A stretch of 64,000 nucleotides of DNA from Xanthobacteraceae bacterium. Its GTDB lineage: Bacteria > Pseudomonadota > Alphaproteobacteria > Rhizobiales > Xanthobacteraceae. Shown piece after piece: positions 29,146 to 38,573 of the stretch (positions within the stretch are counted from its first letter, which is position 1; every line of letters begins with the position of its first letter). A model generated the notes under the pieces. That model saw nothing but the letters and a program-made list of their open reading frames with translations. It did no database searches and was not told the origin of the DNA. The stretch lies in contig JALHLQ010000009.1 of the NCBI GenBank assembly GCA_022844485.1, positions 62,001-126,000 on the forward strand, in the 5' to 3' direction. The translations under genes and the position numbers were made by a program.

Positions 29146-29835
29146 ATGCACAAGTCCAGTGTTGCAATCAGTGCGTTCGCCTTGCTTGCATCGATCGGAA
29201 GCGGGCAGGCGGCCGACATGCCGCCGATCATCCAGCAAGCGGCCCCCATCTTCGAAGAGTTCGGCTCCGGTTGGTATCTGCGCGGCGACATCGGCTACCG
29301 GTTTCATCGCAAGCTCGATGCGGTCCTCTCCAATGGCGTGGCGATTGTCGCGAGCGATTTCGAGGATGTCTTCCTCGTCGGCGTCGGGGCGGGGTTCAAG
29401 GCGAGCTGGTTTCGCATCGACCTCACCGCGGATTACGCGACCCAGGCTCGCTACACGGCGGTCCTCAATCCGTATGTGACGACGAACATCGACGCCGTGA
29501 CCGTTCTCGTGAATGGTTACGTCGATCTCGGCACCTGGCACGGCTTCACGCCCTATGTCGGCGCCGGCGCCGGGGCGGCGCTCACGCGCACGTCGGATTA
29601 CATGCCCGTTCCTCCGGGGATTGTGGCCGGGGCGGTGAAGGACACGAACTTCGCTTGGGCGCTGATGGCGGGCATCGGCTACAATGTCACGCCGAACGTC
29701 ACGATCGATGCCGGCTACCGCCATGTGAGTCTCGGGGGGGCGCGCGGTGGAGGTCTGGGCGCCTTGCCATCCGCCGCATTCGATACGATCAGAGGTCACG
29801 AGGCGCGGCTCGGCGTGCGTTACCTGATCGACTGA
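29146..29835 (+). CDS. Outer membrane beta-barrel protein (Omp25/31-like), second of a tandem pair
   Basis: A 229-residue paralogue of the preceding gene, sharing the signal peptide style (ending GQA-ADM), FGSGWYLRGDIGY, YVDLGTWHGFTPYVGAGAGAAL, NFAWALMAGIGYNVTPNVTIDAGYRHVSLGG, and a C-terminal strand ending in RYLID. SD GAAGGAG precedes the ATG at 29146. The two genes are separate transcription units, since a strong terminator and a repeat-rich promoter lie between them. Confidence 0.87.
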   Translation: MHKSSVAISAFALLASIGSGQAADMPPIIQQAAPIFEEFGSGWYLRGDIGYRFHRKLDAVLSNGVAIVASDFEDVFLVGVGAGFKASWFRIDLTADYATQARYTAVLNPYVTTNIDAVTVLVNGYVDLGTWHGFTPYVGAGAGAALTRTSDYMPVPPGIVAGAVKDTNFAWALMAGIGYNVTPNVTIDAGYRHVSLGGARGGGLGALPSAAFDTIRGHEARLGVRYLID

Positions 29836-29896
29836 TCGCGTCATGAACACTGCGCACCTTTGCTGATGGTGAATTCGCCGCTTGACGGCGGCAAGG

Positions 29897-29965
29897 CCCT
29901 TCCTTATGCCCGCCGGCGGGATACCCCTCCCCACCGAGGGGCGCCTATCTGGAAGGGTAGACAGC
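29897..29965 (+). promoter_or_regulatory. Structured serC leader RNA that can pair the ribosome-binding site (serC-motif candidate)
   Basis: CCCTTCC (29897-29903) pairs perfectly with GGAAGGG (29951-29957), which is the Shine-Dalgarno eight bases before the serC ATG. Two hairpins lie inside this outer stem: the self-complementary CCCGCCGGCGGG (29909-29920) and CCCCTC-CCCACC-GAGGGG (29924-29941). The result is a three-way junction closing the ribosome site. A 'serC' cis-regulatory RNA motif is known upstream of serC in alphaproteobacteria; that this is an instance is inference. A covariance search (Rfam serC) would decide. Confidence 0.6.
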
Positions 29966-31138
29966 ATGACAATCGCGACGCCCGGCCTGCGGCCGGTGAT
30001 TCCGCACTTTTCGTCCGGCCCCTGCGCCAAGCGCCCCGGCTGGAGCCTCCAAGTTCTCACCGACGCCGCTCTCGGACGCTCGCACCGATCGAAGATCGGC
30101 AAGGCGAAGCTCAAGCGCGCCATCGATCTGACCCGCGAGGTGCTCAAAATCCCTGCGGCTTATCGGATCGGGATCGTGCCCGCCTCCGACACCGGCGCCG
30201 TGGAGATGGCGCTCTGGTCCTTGCTCGGTGCGCGGCCGGTCACGGTGCTGGCCTGGGAGTCCTTCGGCGAGGGCTGGGTGACCGACATCACCAAGCAGCT
30301 CAAGTTGAAAGATGTGGGCGTGATGCAGGCGCCCTATGGAGAGATTCCCGACCTCAGGTCCGTCGATATGTCCACCGACGTTGTCTTTACCTGGAACGGA
30401 ACGACATCCGGCGTGCGCGTGCCGAATGCGGATTGGATAGCCGACGACCGGGAAGGACTCACGATCTGTGATGCGACGTCGGCCGCCTTCGCACAACCTC
30501 TCGATTGGCCGAAACTCGATGTCGTCACCTTCTCGTGGCAGAAGGTTCTTGGCGGCGAAGCCGCACATGGGATGCTGATTCTGTCGCCGCGCGCGGTCGC
30601 GCGGCTCGAGAGCCACAAGCCCGCCTGGCCCTTGCCGAAGATCTTCCGCCTGACCAAAGGCGGCAAGCTGATCGAGGGCATTTTTGAGGGCGAAACGATC
30701 AATACGCCCTCGATGCTTTGCGTCGAAGATTACATCGACGCCTTGCAATGGGCGAAGTCGATCGGCGGCCTGAAAGCGCTGATCGCGCGCGCCGACGCGA
30801 ACACGAAGCGCATCGCCCAGTGGATCGCCCGAACGCCCTGGGCCGAGTTCCTCGCACGCGATCCGGCCATCCGCTCGAACACGTCCGTGTGCCTGAAGGT
30901 CGCCGATCCGGGCATCACCCGGCTGCCCGCGGACCAGCAGGCCGCGTTCGCGAAGAGCCTGGCCGCCGCACTCGAGAAAGAGGGCGTGGCCTACGACATC
31001 GCCAATTACCGCGACGCGCCGGCGGGCCTGCGCATCTGGTGCGGGGCAACGGTCGAGGAGCGCGACATCGAGGCGCTGCTGCCATGGCTCGATTGGGCCT
31101 TTGCGAAGACCCACGACGCCTTGCCGAAAGTGGCGTGA
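29966..31138 (+). CDS. serC: Phosphoserine aminotransferase
   Basis: A 390-residue PLP-dependent class V aminotransferase of the alphaproteobacterial/Methanosarcina-type SerC subgroup. The N-terminus reads [13 protein letters not shown], the cofactor region contains [11 protein letters not shown] and [12 protein letters not shown], and the Schiff-base lysine is in SWQKVLGG (Lys193). It converts 3-phosphohydroxypyruvate to phosphoserine with glutamate. It is the first gene of a serC-serA operon; 47 bases separate it from serA. Translation may be controlled by the structured leader. Confidence 0.95.
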   Translation: MTIATPGLRPVIPHFSSGPCAKRPGWSLQVLTDAALGRSHRSKIGKAKLKRAIDLTREVLKIPAAYRIGIVPASDTGAVEMALWSLLGARPVTVLAWESFGEGWVTDITKQLKLKDVGVMQAPYGEIPDLRSVDMSTDVVFTWNGTTSGVRVPNADWIADDREGLTICDATSAAFAQPLDWPKLDVVTFSWQKVLGGEAAHGMLILSPRAVARLESHKPAWPLPKIFRLTKGGKLIEGIFEGETINTPSMLCVEDYIDALQWAKSIGGLKALIARADANTKRIAQWIARTPWAEFLARDPAIRSNTSVCLKVADPGITRLPADQQAAFAKSLAAALEKEGVAYDIANYRDAPAGLRIWCGATVEERDIEALLPWLDWAFAKTHDALPKVA

Positions 31139-31185
31139 GCCAACCCGACCCGTTGATCATCGACCCCGAACTGAAGGAGCCGATC

Positions 31186-32766
31186 ATGGCCCCGCGCGTT
31201 CTCATCTCAGACAAGCTCTCGCCTGCCGCCGTGCAGATCTTCAAAGATCGGGGCGTCGATGTCGATGTAAAGCCGGGGCTCGACAAAGACGAACTCGCCG
31301 AACTCATCGGCACCTATGACGGCCTGGCCATCCGCTCGGCGACGAAGGTTACCGCCAAGCTGCTCGAACGCGCCAAGAACCTGAAGGTCGTCGGCCGCGC
31401 CGGCATCGGCGTCGACAATGTCGACATTCCGGCCGCGACGGGCAAGGGCATCATCGTGATGAACACGCCGTTCGGCAATTCCATCACGACGGCGGAACAC
31501 GCGATCGCCTTGATGCTGGCCTTGGCGCGTCAGATCCCGGAAGCAAATGCATCCACGCAAGCGGGCAAATGGGAGAAGAACCGCTTCATGGGAATCGAGA
31601 TCACGGGCAAAACGCTCGGGGTGATCGGGTGCGGCAACATCGGATCGATCGTCGCCGATCGCGGGCACGGCCTGAAAATGAAGGTCATCGCCTTTGATCC
31701 GTTTCTCTCTCCGGAGCGCGCGTTGGACCTCGGGGTCGAAAAAGTCGAGATCAATGAGCTCTTCAGGCGCGCCGATTTCATCACGCTGCACACTCCGCTC
31801 ACCGACAAGACAAAGAACATCATTGATGCGCGCGCTCTCGCATCGATGAAAAAGGGAGTGCGAATCATCAATTGCGCGCGCGGCGGGTTGGTCGACGAGG
31901 CCGCGCTGCGGGCAGCGCTCGATACCGGGCAAGTCGCGGGCGCGGCATTCGACGTGTTCACGGTTGAGCCGGCCACGGAGAATCCCCTCTTCGGCCATCC
32001 CAACGTTGTGGCGACACCGCATCTTGGTGCGTCCACCGCTGAAGCGCAGGAAAACGTCGCGCTGCAGATCGCCGAGCAGATGTCGGACTATCTCCTGCGC
32101 GGGGCGATCTCGAACGCCGTGAACTTCCCGTCGATCACCGCGGAAGAGGCGCCGCGCCTGAAACCCTTCGTGCGGCTCGCCGAGCAGCTCGGCCTGTTCG
32201 CCGGTCAGGTGACCGAGACGGGGCTGAAGGCGGTAAAGCTCACTTATGAAGGTCACGTCGCCGGGATGAATACCAAGGCGCTCACATCGGCGGCCATTTC
32301 GGGTCTGCTAAAGCCGCTCCTGCAAGACGTGAACATGGTGTCGGCCCCGGTGATCGCGCGCGAGCGCGGCATTGCCGTGGAAGAGACCAAGCGCGATGCA
32401 GAGAGCGACTACGAAAGTCTCGTCACGTTGACCGTGGTGACGGAACGCCAGGAGCGTTCGATCAAGGGCACGGTGTTCGCCGACGGACGGCCGCGCGTTG
32501 TCTCGATCAAGGGCATCCGGATGGATGCCGAGTTCGGGCCTTGCATGCTTTACATCACGAATGAGGACAAGCCGGGTTTCATCGGCCGTTTCGCGAGCCT
32601 GCTCGGCAATGCGGGCATCAATATCGCGACCTTCCATGTGGGCCGCGACAAGCCGGGCGGGGACGCCATTGCGCTTGTTGAAGTTGATGGTGAGGTTCCG
32701 CCGGAAGTCGTGGAACAGGTCAAGAAAATCCCCCATGTGCAGCGGGTGCGTCCGCTGCGGTTCTAG
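31186..32766 (+). CDS. serA: D-3-phosphoglycerate dehydrogenase
   Basis: A 526-residue SerA of the long (type 1) form. It has a substrate domain, an NAD-binding Rossmann domain with GCGNIGS (about 148-154), catalytic Arg/Glu/His in INCARGGLVDE...ATPHLGAST, an allosteric substrate-binding domain (VNFPSITAEEAPRLKPFVRLAEQLG) and a C-terminal ACT domain (LYITNEDKPGFIGRFASLLGNAGINIATFHVGR) that usually binds serine for feedback inhibition. It catalyses the first step of serine synthesis. ATG at 31186 follows GAAGGAG. Confidence 0.97.
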   Translation: MAPRVLISDKLSPAAVQIFKDRGVDVDVKPGLDKDELAELIGTYDGLAIRSATKVTAKLLERAKNLKVVGRAGIGVDNVDIPAATGKGIIVMNTPFGNSITTAEHAIALMLALARQIPEANASTQAGKWEKNRFMGIEITGKTLGVIGCGNIGSIVADRGHGLKMKVIAFDPFLSPERALDLGVEKVEINELFRRADFITLHTPLTDKTKNIIDARALASMKKGVRIINCARGGLVDEAALRAALDTGQVAGAAFDVFTVEPATENPLFGHPNVVATPHLGASTAEAQENVALQIAEQMSDYLLRGAISNAVNFPSITAEEAPRLKPFVRLAEQLGLFAGQVTETGLKAVKLTYEGHVAGMNTKALTSAAISGLLKPLLQDVNMVSAPVIARERGIAVEETKRDAESDYESLVTLTVVTERQERSIKGTVFADGRPRVVSIKGIRMDAEFGPCMLYITNEDKPGFIGRFASLLGNAGINIATFHVGRDKPGGDAIALVEVDGEVPPEVVEQVKKIPHVQRVRPLRF

Positions 32767-32918
32767 TCGAGCACTCACGGCTCTTGTGCCGGTTTCCCCG
32801 CAGGCTGGAAATCCCAGCTTAGGCAGTTGAATTAGCGAACGTTTTGGGGCTTTGTTGCGATCGGGTGCGGCACGCAGTAGGCGATGGCGAGCAAATCCAC
32901 GCCCAAGAAGAGGGCTTG

Positions 32919-34211
32919 ATGGCGAACGTGGTTGTGGTCGGCTCGCAGTGGGGCGACGAGGGCAAGGGAAAAATCGTCGACTGGCTATCCGAACAGGCCG
33001 ACATCGTCGTTCGCTTCCAGGGGGGGCATAACGCCGGACACACGCTCGTCGTCAACGGAACGACGTTCAAGCTTTCGCTGTTGCCATCCGGGGTCGTGCG
33101 GCCGGGCAAATTGTCGGTCATCGGCAACGGCGTCGTGCTCGATCCTTATGCGCTGGTTGAAGAGATCGAGCGCGTTTCGGCGCAAGGCGTGGCGATCACG
33201 CCCGACACCTTGAGGATCGCCGAGAACACGACGCTGATCCTCTCACTGCATCGGCATCTCGACGAGTTGCGCGAAGGGTCCAATTCCGGGACCAAGATCG
33301 GGACGACCAAACGCGGCATCGGACCCGCTTACGAAGACAAGGTTGGGCGGCGTGCGATCCGCCTCATGGATCTGGCCGATCTCGAATCGCTGGACGGCAA
33401 GATCGAAGGGCTTCTGGCGCACCATAACGCGCTTCGGCGCGGTTCTGGTCTGCCGGAAATCGGAGCCGGGACCGTACGCCAGGAATTGACCAGGATCGCG
33501 CCGCGTGTGCTTCCCTACATGGATCGCGTTTGGGCCTTGCTCGAGGACAAGCGGCGCGAAGGAAAACGAATCCTGTTCGAGGGGGCGCAGGGTGCGTTGC
33601 TCGACGTGGATCACGGCACCTATCCCTTTGTCACGTCCTCCAACACCGTCGCGGCGCAAGCGGCCACTGGGTCGGGTGTCGGTCCGGGAGCGCTCGATTA
33701 CGTGCTCGGGATTTGCAAGGCTTATACGACACGTGTCGGGCAAGGCCCGTTCCCCACGGAACAGGACAACGATATTGGACGTCGAATCGGCGATCGCGGC
33801 CGTGAGTTCGGGACGGTTACCGGCCGCCGGCGGCGTTGCGGATGGTTCGACGCCGTGCTGGTGCGGCAGACCGTTCGCACCAGCGGCATCCGCGGGCTCG
33901 CCCTCACCAAGCTCGACATCCTTGATGGATTTGATGAAATCCAGGTCTGTGTCGGCTATCGTCTGCACGGGCGTGAGCTCGACTATCTGCCGGCGAGCGC
34001 CGCCGCGCAGGCGAGCGTCGAGCCCGTCTATGAGACAATCGAGGGATGGCGCGAGTCCACGGCGGGCGCGCGATCCTGGGCGGAGCTTCCGGCAACTGCG
34101 ATCAAATACGTACGGCGAATCGAAGAACTGGTCGGTTGCCCAGTGGCGCTTTTGTCGACGAGTCCGGAGCGTGATGACACAATTCTGGTACAAAACCCAT
34201 TCGAATCCTAA
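32919..34211 (+). CDS. purA: Adenylosuccinate synthetase
   Basis: A 430-residue enzyme joining IMP and aspartate with GTP in AMP synthesis. Motifs: N-terminal [15 protein letters not shown]-loop, [37 protein letters not shown], and [14 protein letters not shown]. Full length. The ATG at 32919 fits the conserved [18 protein letters not shown] start; SD-like AAGAGGG. It is separated from serA by about 150 bases with no clear terminator. The next gene begins 36 bases after it. Confidence 0.97.
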   Translation: MANVVVVGSQWGDEGKGKIVDWLSEQADIVVRFQGGHNAGHTLVVNGTTFKLSLLPSGVVRPGKLSVIGNGVVLDPYALVEEIERVSAQGVAITPDTLRIAENTTLILSLHRHLDELREGSNSGTKIGTTKRGIGPAYEDKVGRRAIRLMDLADLESLDGKIEGLLAHHNALRRGSGLPEIGAGTVRQELTRIAPRVLPYMDRVWALLEDKRREGKRILFEGAQGALLDVDHGTYPFVTSSNTVAAQAATGSGVGPGALDYVLGICKAYTTRVGQGPFPTEQDNDIGRRIGDRGREFGTVTGRRRRCGWFDAVLVRQTVRTSGIRGLALTKLDILDGFDEIQVCVGYRLHGRELDYLPASAAAQASVEPVYETIEGWRESTAGARSWAELPATAIKYVRRIEELVGCPVALLSTSPERDDTILVQNPFES

Positions 34212-34247
34212 GTGAAAGGAAGCGGGCGTCTACGACGCAAGCAGGGA

Positions 34248-35738
34248 ATGGCTGATTACTACCCGCTAATCGCTCGAGCCGTATCCGGGCTTGAGAAGAA
34301 CACTGGGGAGGCTCGTCGCGGCCTCTATGAGCGCGCGCGCGCCGCGCTTGTCGCTCAACTTCGTGGCGCCGTTCCGCCGATGTCGGAGTCCGACATCACC
34401 AAAGAACGTCTCGCGCTCGAAGAGGCGATCCGCAAAGTCGAAGCCGAATGCGCCCGCAGAGCGCGAGAGGCGCAGCAAGCCCCGCCGCCGCCCGCGCCGC
34501 CGCCCGCCCCTCCTGCAACACAGGCCGCGGAGAGCGGCAAGCCTGCTCCGGCAAGATCTCTCCCCTCGAGCACCCAGCCGAAGATCATGCCGCGGCCAGC
34601 AACGGCGGAGACTCCGACCGAGCGCGCAGGCGGGCAGCGCCGTCCATTGAGCGATGACGGCTTGAAAGGATTTCGGGACGTTGTTGCCGGAGCCGAGGAC
34701 CTTGGAGAAGCCACGGCGCAGGCCTCACGGACTGCGCGCGAAGCTTACGCGGCCATGCCGGCACCCCATGCCGAGTTTGAGCGGATCGAGCCGCGGGTCG
34801 AGCCGGAAGGGCTGCGTTCCCCGGTTCGTGAACAATCGATGCCGCGCAGTCTCGAGCCATCGATTTTCTCGGACTCCGCGCCGGTCGCATCGTCGCCTCG
34901 GCAACTCCTCAGGCCTCCTCCGATTGATCTTCGCGACCACAAACAGCAGTCAGGCCGGGGGCTCTTTGCCGCACTGGCGACCGTTCTCGTGCTGATCCTG
35001 ATTGGCGCCGGCCTGTTCTGGCAGCGCGACCGGGTCGCCGCGACGCTCAGCACTGTGAAGAGTACGGCGGTGCAGGAGCCGCGGGATTCAACGGCGCAGC
35101 GCCCGAAAATCCCAGACCGCGTCGGCCAGCCCTCGCAGGAGGCATCGACCGCGCCGGACCCGCGGGGTGGGGCCGGACAACAAGTGGCGCCGGTTGCGCA
35201 GCGCGTCGTCCTCTATGAGGAAGATCCGACGGAGCCTGCGGGCAAACGGTATATCGGATCAGCAATCTGGCGGACGGAGATGATCAGCGCCGGACCTGGA
35301 CAGCCCGCCGACCTTGCCATACGGGCCGACGTCGAGATCCCCGAGCGCCGCATCAACATGGCGCTCACGCTGCGGCGGAACAGGGATCCCGCACTGCCCG
35401 CAAGTCACACGATCGAGGTGATGTTCAACTTGCCGGCCGATTTCCCGTTTGGCGGCATTTCGAATGTGCCAGGCATCCTCATGAAGCAGGCCGAACAGAC
35501 GCGCGGCTTGCCCTTGGCGGGCCTGGCGGTGAAGGTGACCTCCGGCTTCTTCCTGGTCGGCCTGTCGGCTGTCGAGGCCGACCAGCAACGCAATCTTCAG
35601 CTCCTGAAGGAACGGTCCTGGTTCGACATCCCGATCGTCTACGGCAATGGGCGGCGGGCGATCTTGGCGGTAGAGAAAGGCAATCCCGGCGACCGCGTCT
35701 TTGCCGAGGCGTTCGCCCGATGGGGAAGCGGCGGCTGA
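34248..35738 (+). CDS. Membrane-anchored hypothetical protein following purA
   Basis: A 496-residue protein. The N-terminal helical domain (MADYYPLIARAVSGLEKNTGEARRGLYERARAALVAQLR, to about 85) is followed by a Pro/Ala-rich disordered stretch (about 85-230), one transmembrane helix (about 240-262, ATVLVLILIGAGLFW) and a globular C-terminal domain (about 330-495). I recall proteins with the same N-terminal domain in other Rhizobiales, but no function is known. The C-domain should face the periplasm if the N-terminus is cytoplasmic. Proline-rich content makes ORF shadows common here. ATG at 34248 is chosen over a GTG at 34212. Confidence 0.8.
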   Translation: MADYYPLIARAVSGLEKNTGEARRGLYERARAALVAQLRGAVPPMSESDITKERLALEEAIRKVEAECARRAREAQQAPPPPAPPPAPPATQAAESGKPAPARSLPSSTQPKIMPRPATAETPTERAGGQRRPLSDDGLKGFRDVVAGAEDLGEATAQASRTAREAYAAMPAPHAEFERIEPRVEPEGLRSPVREQSMPRSLEPSIFSDSAPVASSPRQLLRPPPIDLRDHKQQSGRGLFAALATVLVLILIGAGLFWQRDRVAATLSTVKSTAVQEPRDSTAQRPKIPDRVGQPSQEASTAPDPRGGAGQQVAPVAQRVVLYEEDPTEPAGKRYIGSAIWRTEMISAGPGQPADLAIRADVEIPERRINMALTLRRNRDPALPASHTIEVMFNLPADFPFGGISNVPGILMKQAEQTRGLPLAGLAVKVTSGFFLVGLSAVEADQQRNLQLLKERSWFDIPIVYGNGRRAILAVEKGNPGDRVFAEAFARWGSGG

Positions 35739-35754
35739 GGGCGCCCATCTCAAC

Positions 35755-35788
35755 AAAAAAAGGCCCGCTTGAGCGCGGACCTTTTTTC
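35755..35788. terminator. Bidirectional terminator between the hypothetical gene and rpoH
   Basis: A run of A, then AGGCCCGC-TTGA-GCGCGGACCT (imperfect stem with one mismatch), then TTTTTTCTTTC. The A tract on the left and T tract on the right give each of the two convergent genes an intrinsic terminator. Confidence 0.85.
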
Positions 35789-35830
35789 TTTCTCACGCCG
35801 GAGCGCGATCTTGCGTTCAGCAGATCACGC

Positions 35831-36724
35831 TCAATGCGCCATGGCCGGGGTTTCGATGGCGGCCACCCGGCTGCGCACCGCCTCCTGAACCTTTTCGAAC
35901 GCGCGCACCTCGATCTGGCGGACGCGCTCGCGCGATACACCAAACTCTTCCGCGAGTTCTTCAAGCGTGATCGGATCGTCAGCCAGCCGACGGGCCTCGA
36001 AGATGCGGCGCTCGCGATCATTGAGCACGGTGAGCGCCTGCGCCAAGGCTTGACGGCGGTTGTCCAGTTCTTCGCTTTCCGCAAGACGCGCTTCTTGATT
36101 GTCGCTCTCGTCGACCAGCCAATCCTGCCATTCGCCCGCGTCGCCCTCCTCGCGGATGGGCGCATTGAGCGAAGCGTCGCCGCCAAGGCGGCGATTCATG
36201 TCGATGACGTCCTGCTCGGTGACGCCGAGACGCTTGGCGATGAGCTTCACCTGATCGGGATGCAGATCGCCTTCCTCGAGGGCGGAGATCTTGCTCTTCG
36301 CCTTTCGCAGGTTGAAGAAGAGCTTCTTCTGGTTCGCCGTCGTGCCCATTTTCACGAGCGACCAGGAGCGCAGGATGTATTCCTGAATGGCGGCCTTGAT
36401 CCACCACATTGCATAGGTGGCGAGGCGGAAGCCCTTCTCCGGCTCGAAGCGCTTCACGGCCTGCATCAGGCCGACATTGCCTTCGGAGATGACTTCGGAG
36501 ATCGGCAAGCCGTAGCCGCGGTAGCCCATTGCAATCTTCGCAACGAGGCGCAAATGGCTCGTCACCAGGCGGTGTGCGGCGTCGCGGTCGCCATGCTCGC
36601 GCCATCGCTTGGCAAGCATGTACTCTTCCTGCGGCTCCAGCATCGGAAACCGCCGGATTTCCTCCAGATATCGTGACAGGCCGCCTTCAGCGGTAATTAT
36701 CGGCAAGGCCGCGGTGCGGGCCAT
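35831..36724 (-). CDS. rpoH: Heat-shock sigma factor RpoH (sigma-32)
   Basis: A 297-residue sigma-70-family factor. It has sigma-32 region 1-2 (LSRYLEEIRRFPMLEPQEEYMLAKRWREHGD), region 2 (LVTSHLRLVAKIAMGYRGYGLPISEVISEGNVGLMQAVKRFEPEKGFRLATYAMWWIKAAIQEYIL), the RpoH box-like QKKLFFNLRK, and region 4 (LTLEELAEEFGVSRERVRQIE type). The start MARTAALPI at 36724 is chosen by homology. It directs heat-shock genes such as ftsH, which in turn degrades it. The 250-base region upstream contains a CACAC-GATG-GTGTG hairpin near 36875 and probable promoters. Confidence 0.96.
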   Translation of the reverse strand: MARTAALPIITAEGGLSRYLEEIRRFPMLEPQEEYMLAKRWREHGDRDAAHRLVTSHLRLVAKIAMGYRGYGLPISEVISEGNVGLMQAVKRFEPEKGFRLATYAMWWIKAAIQEYILRSWSLVKMGTTANQKKLFFNLRKAKSKISALEEGDLHPDQVKLIAKRLGVTEQDVIDMNRRLGGDASLNAPIREEGDAGEWQDWLVDESDNQEARLAESEELDNRRQALAQALTVLNDRERRIFEARRLADDPITLEELAEEFGVSRERVRQIEVRAFEKVQEAVRSRVAAIETPAMAH

Positions 36725-36974
36725 TGTAGCGCCCTCCATTTTGTGCCCCCATTCGGCGGGCAAGTGCGCCGTCGCTTTCCAAGCCGGCGGCGCAACCATT
36801 CTTGCGACGCACAACGTTCATCGCAGCCGCAGCATACAGCGATAGCGGGGGCGATGGGAAGATTTCTGCCCACACGATGGTGTGAAAGCTGACCAGACCA
36901 ACGTCGGTTGATCCCACAAGTTCCTGAGCAACATACGTTTTCAGGCCGCCTTGCGACGCCCTGACGCGCCGTCC

Positions 36975-37970
36975 TCACGCGCGGGCCAAGGCCAGGCGCA
37001 ACCGCGCCAGGTCCGGCGGAAAATCCGAGCGGAACTCCAAAGGCTTGCCGGTCGTGGGGTGCTCGAACGCGAGCAAGTTCGCGTGGAGCGCTTGCCGACC
37101 GAGGGCGCGCAATGATTCGCGCGCCTCCGGCGACAGATGCGCCGCCTTGGTCCGGTAGCCGGCACCGTAGACCTCGTCGCCAAGCAGCGGATGTCCGATA
37201 TGCGCGAGATGGACGCGGATCTGATGGGTTCGCCCGGTCTCCAGCCGGCATGCCAGCAGCGCCGCTGCGGGTTTGCCGTCGGATCCGGCATACCGTTCTC
37301 GAAGCTCCCAATGGGTGATCGCCCCTCGCCCGCCGGCCCTGACGGCTTTCTTGTCGCGTGCGCGTGGATGGCGGTCGATCGGGGCGTCGATGGTCCCCTT
37401 GGGACGGTCCGGTGCGCCCCAAACGAAAGCGAGGTAGCCGCGGCGCAGCAGCCCGGTCCGGCCGTGATCGGCAAATTGGGCGGTCAGCGAGCGATGGGCT
37501 CGGTCGGTCTTGGCGACCACCATGAGGCCGGAGGTATCCTTGTCCAGCCGATGCACGATCCCCGGCCTGCGCTCACCGCCGATTCCCGAAAGGCTGTCGC
37601 CGCAATGGGCGATCAGCGCGTTCACCAGGGTTCCCGTCCAGTTGCCGGCGGCGGGGTGCACGACGAGCCCCGCCGGCTTGTCGATGACGATCACCTCGTC
37701 GTCTTCATAGACGATGTCGAGCGGTATGGCCTCGGCGCCCGGGGCTGCCGGCTCTGGCGGCGGCTCGCCGATGGTGATCCGCTCGCCCGCGTTGACCCGG
37801 TGGGCGGGATCGCAGATGGTGCGCCCCTCGATCGTAGCCTCGCCCGCCAGGATGAGAGCCTTCAGGCGCGACCGCGACAGATCGGCCAGGCGGCGGGCCA
37901 GGACGCGGTCGAGCCGGTCCCCGCCGTCCTCCGCCAGAACTTCCAGGGAGCGCGAAGCTCGTTCACTCAT
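36975..37970 (-). CDS. rluD: 23S rRNA pseudouridine synthase RluD
   Basis: A 331-residue RluA-family synthase with an N-terminal S4 RNA-binding domain (RLDRVLARRLADLSRSRLKALILAGEATIEGR) and the catalytic HRLDKDTSGLMVVAKT (Asp143). The late GRTHQIRVHLAHIGHPLLGDEVYG is typical. RluD makes the three pseudouridines of helix 69; RluC or another paralogue cannot be excluded by sequence alone. It is divergent from a small membrane protein, with 11 bases between start codons. Confidence 0.92.
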   Translation of the reverse strand: MSERASRSLEVLAEDGGDRLDRVLARRLADLSRSRLKALILAGEATIEGRTICDPAHRVNAGERITIGEPPPEPAAPGAEAIPLDIVYEDDEVIVIDKPAGLVVHPAAGNWTGTLVNALIAHCGDSLSGIGGERRPGIVHRLDKDTSGLMVVAKTDRAHRSLTAQFADHGRTGLLRRGYLAFVWGAPDRPKGTIDAPIDRHPRARDKKAVRAGGRGAITHWELRERYAGSDGKPAAALLACRLETGRTHQIRVHLAHIGHPLLGDEVYGAGYRTKAAHLSPEARESLRALGRQALHANLLAFEHPTTGKPLEFRSDFPPDLARLRLALARA

Positions 37971-37981
37971 GAGCGCGAACC

Positions 37982-38311
37982 ATGCCGGATGACATGCCCC
38001 TCGACGAGGCCGGACAAGCGGTCCTCACCCGGATTCGCCGGATCATGTTTGTGTCGCTGGGCTTCACGTTTCTCGCGCTGGCGATCGTGCTGGCCATCAT
38101 CGGCTATCGCGTTTCGCGCGGGGATGGAAGTCCGGCGCGAGCCGCGGACATGACGGCAACCCTGCCGAAGGGCAGCCGCGTCGTGCAAACCGCCGTGAGC
38201 GAGGACCGCATCGTGGTGACGATCGAGGCCGGAGGCGCCATCGAAATCCGAACCTTCGATGTGAGGACGCTGCGCCCGGTCGGGCGTTTGGGCTTCGCGG
38301 TTGAGCCGTAA
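37982..38311 (+). CDS. Small single-pass membrane protein
   Basis: A 109-residue protein with one transmembrane helix (about 21-44, IMFVSLGFTFLALAIVLAIIGY) and a C-terminal domain of about 60 residues (LPKGSRVVQTAVSEDRIVVTIEAGGAIEIRTFDVRTLRPVGRL) with a beta-strand pattern, facing the periplasm if the N-terminus is cytoplasmic. Homologues next to rluD are common in Rhizobiales as I recall. Function unknown. Its start is only 11 bases from the divergent rluD start, so the promoters must overlap coding sequence. Confidence 0.75.
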   Translation: MPDDMPLDEAGQAVLTRIRRIMFVSLGFTFLALAIVLAIIGYRVSRGDGSPARAADMTATLPKGSRVVQTAVSEDRIVVTIEAGGAIEIRTFDVRTLRPVGRLGFAVEP

Positions 38312-38372
38312 CGCAACGTCCGGGAAAACGGGAACCGGTTCACCGTCAGACGATGCGAGAGGATGAGCGCGC

Positions 38373-38400
38373 TTGCGCGGTCCGCGCTTCGCGGCTATCT
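38373..38400 (+). promoter_or_regulatory. Candidate sigma-70 promoter of tRNA-Glu
   Basis: TTGCGC (38373-38378), a 16-base spacer and CTATCT (38395-38400), ending ten bases before the first base of the tRNA. The fit to the alphaproteobacterial housekeeping consensus is moderate and the spacing to the 5' end is right. Confidence 0.4.
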
Positions 38401-38410
38401 CACACAAGCT

Positions 38411-38486
38411 GCTCCCTTCGTCTAGCGGCCCAGGACGTCGCCCTCTCACGGCGAAAACAGGGGTTCGAGTCCCCTAGGGAGCGCCA
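38411..38486 (+). tRNA. tRNA-Glu (anticodon CTC), CCA encoded
   Basis: Clover-leaf assignable by eye: acceptor GCTCCCT (38411-38417) with AGGGAGC (38476-38482), D-arm with TTCGTCTAG typical of tRNA-Glu, anticodon stem TCGCC/GGCGA (38438-38442/38450-38454) and loop CTCTCAC giving anticodon CTC, T-arm with GTTCGAGTC, and encoded CCA at 38484-38486. It reads GAG codons. Confidence 0.96.
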
Positions 38487-38541
38487 CCTCCGATATTGGC
38501 AAGCGCTCGCAAAACCAGTTCAGCCGAAGCCGGTGGCGTAT

Positions 38542-38567
38542 AGTGTCACGGAGCAGTGTCACGGAGC
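38542..38567 (+). repeat. Perfect 13-base tandem duplication before the methyltransferase start
   Basis: AGTGTCACGGAGC occurs twice without spacing (38542-38554 and 38555-38567). The second copy ends six bases before the ATG at 38574 and supplies the GGAG-like ribosome site. It probably arose by slippage. Confidence 0.85.
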
Positions 38568-38573
38568 GCGTCG

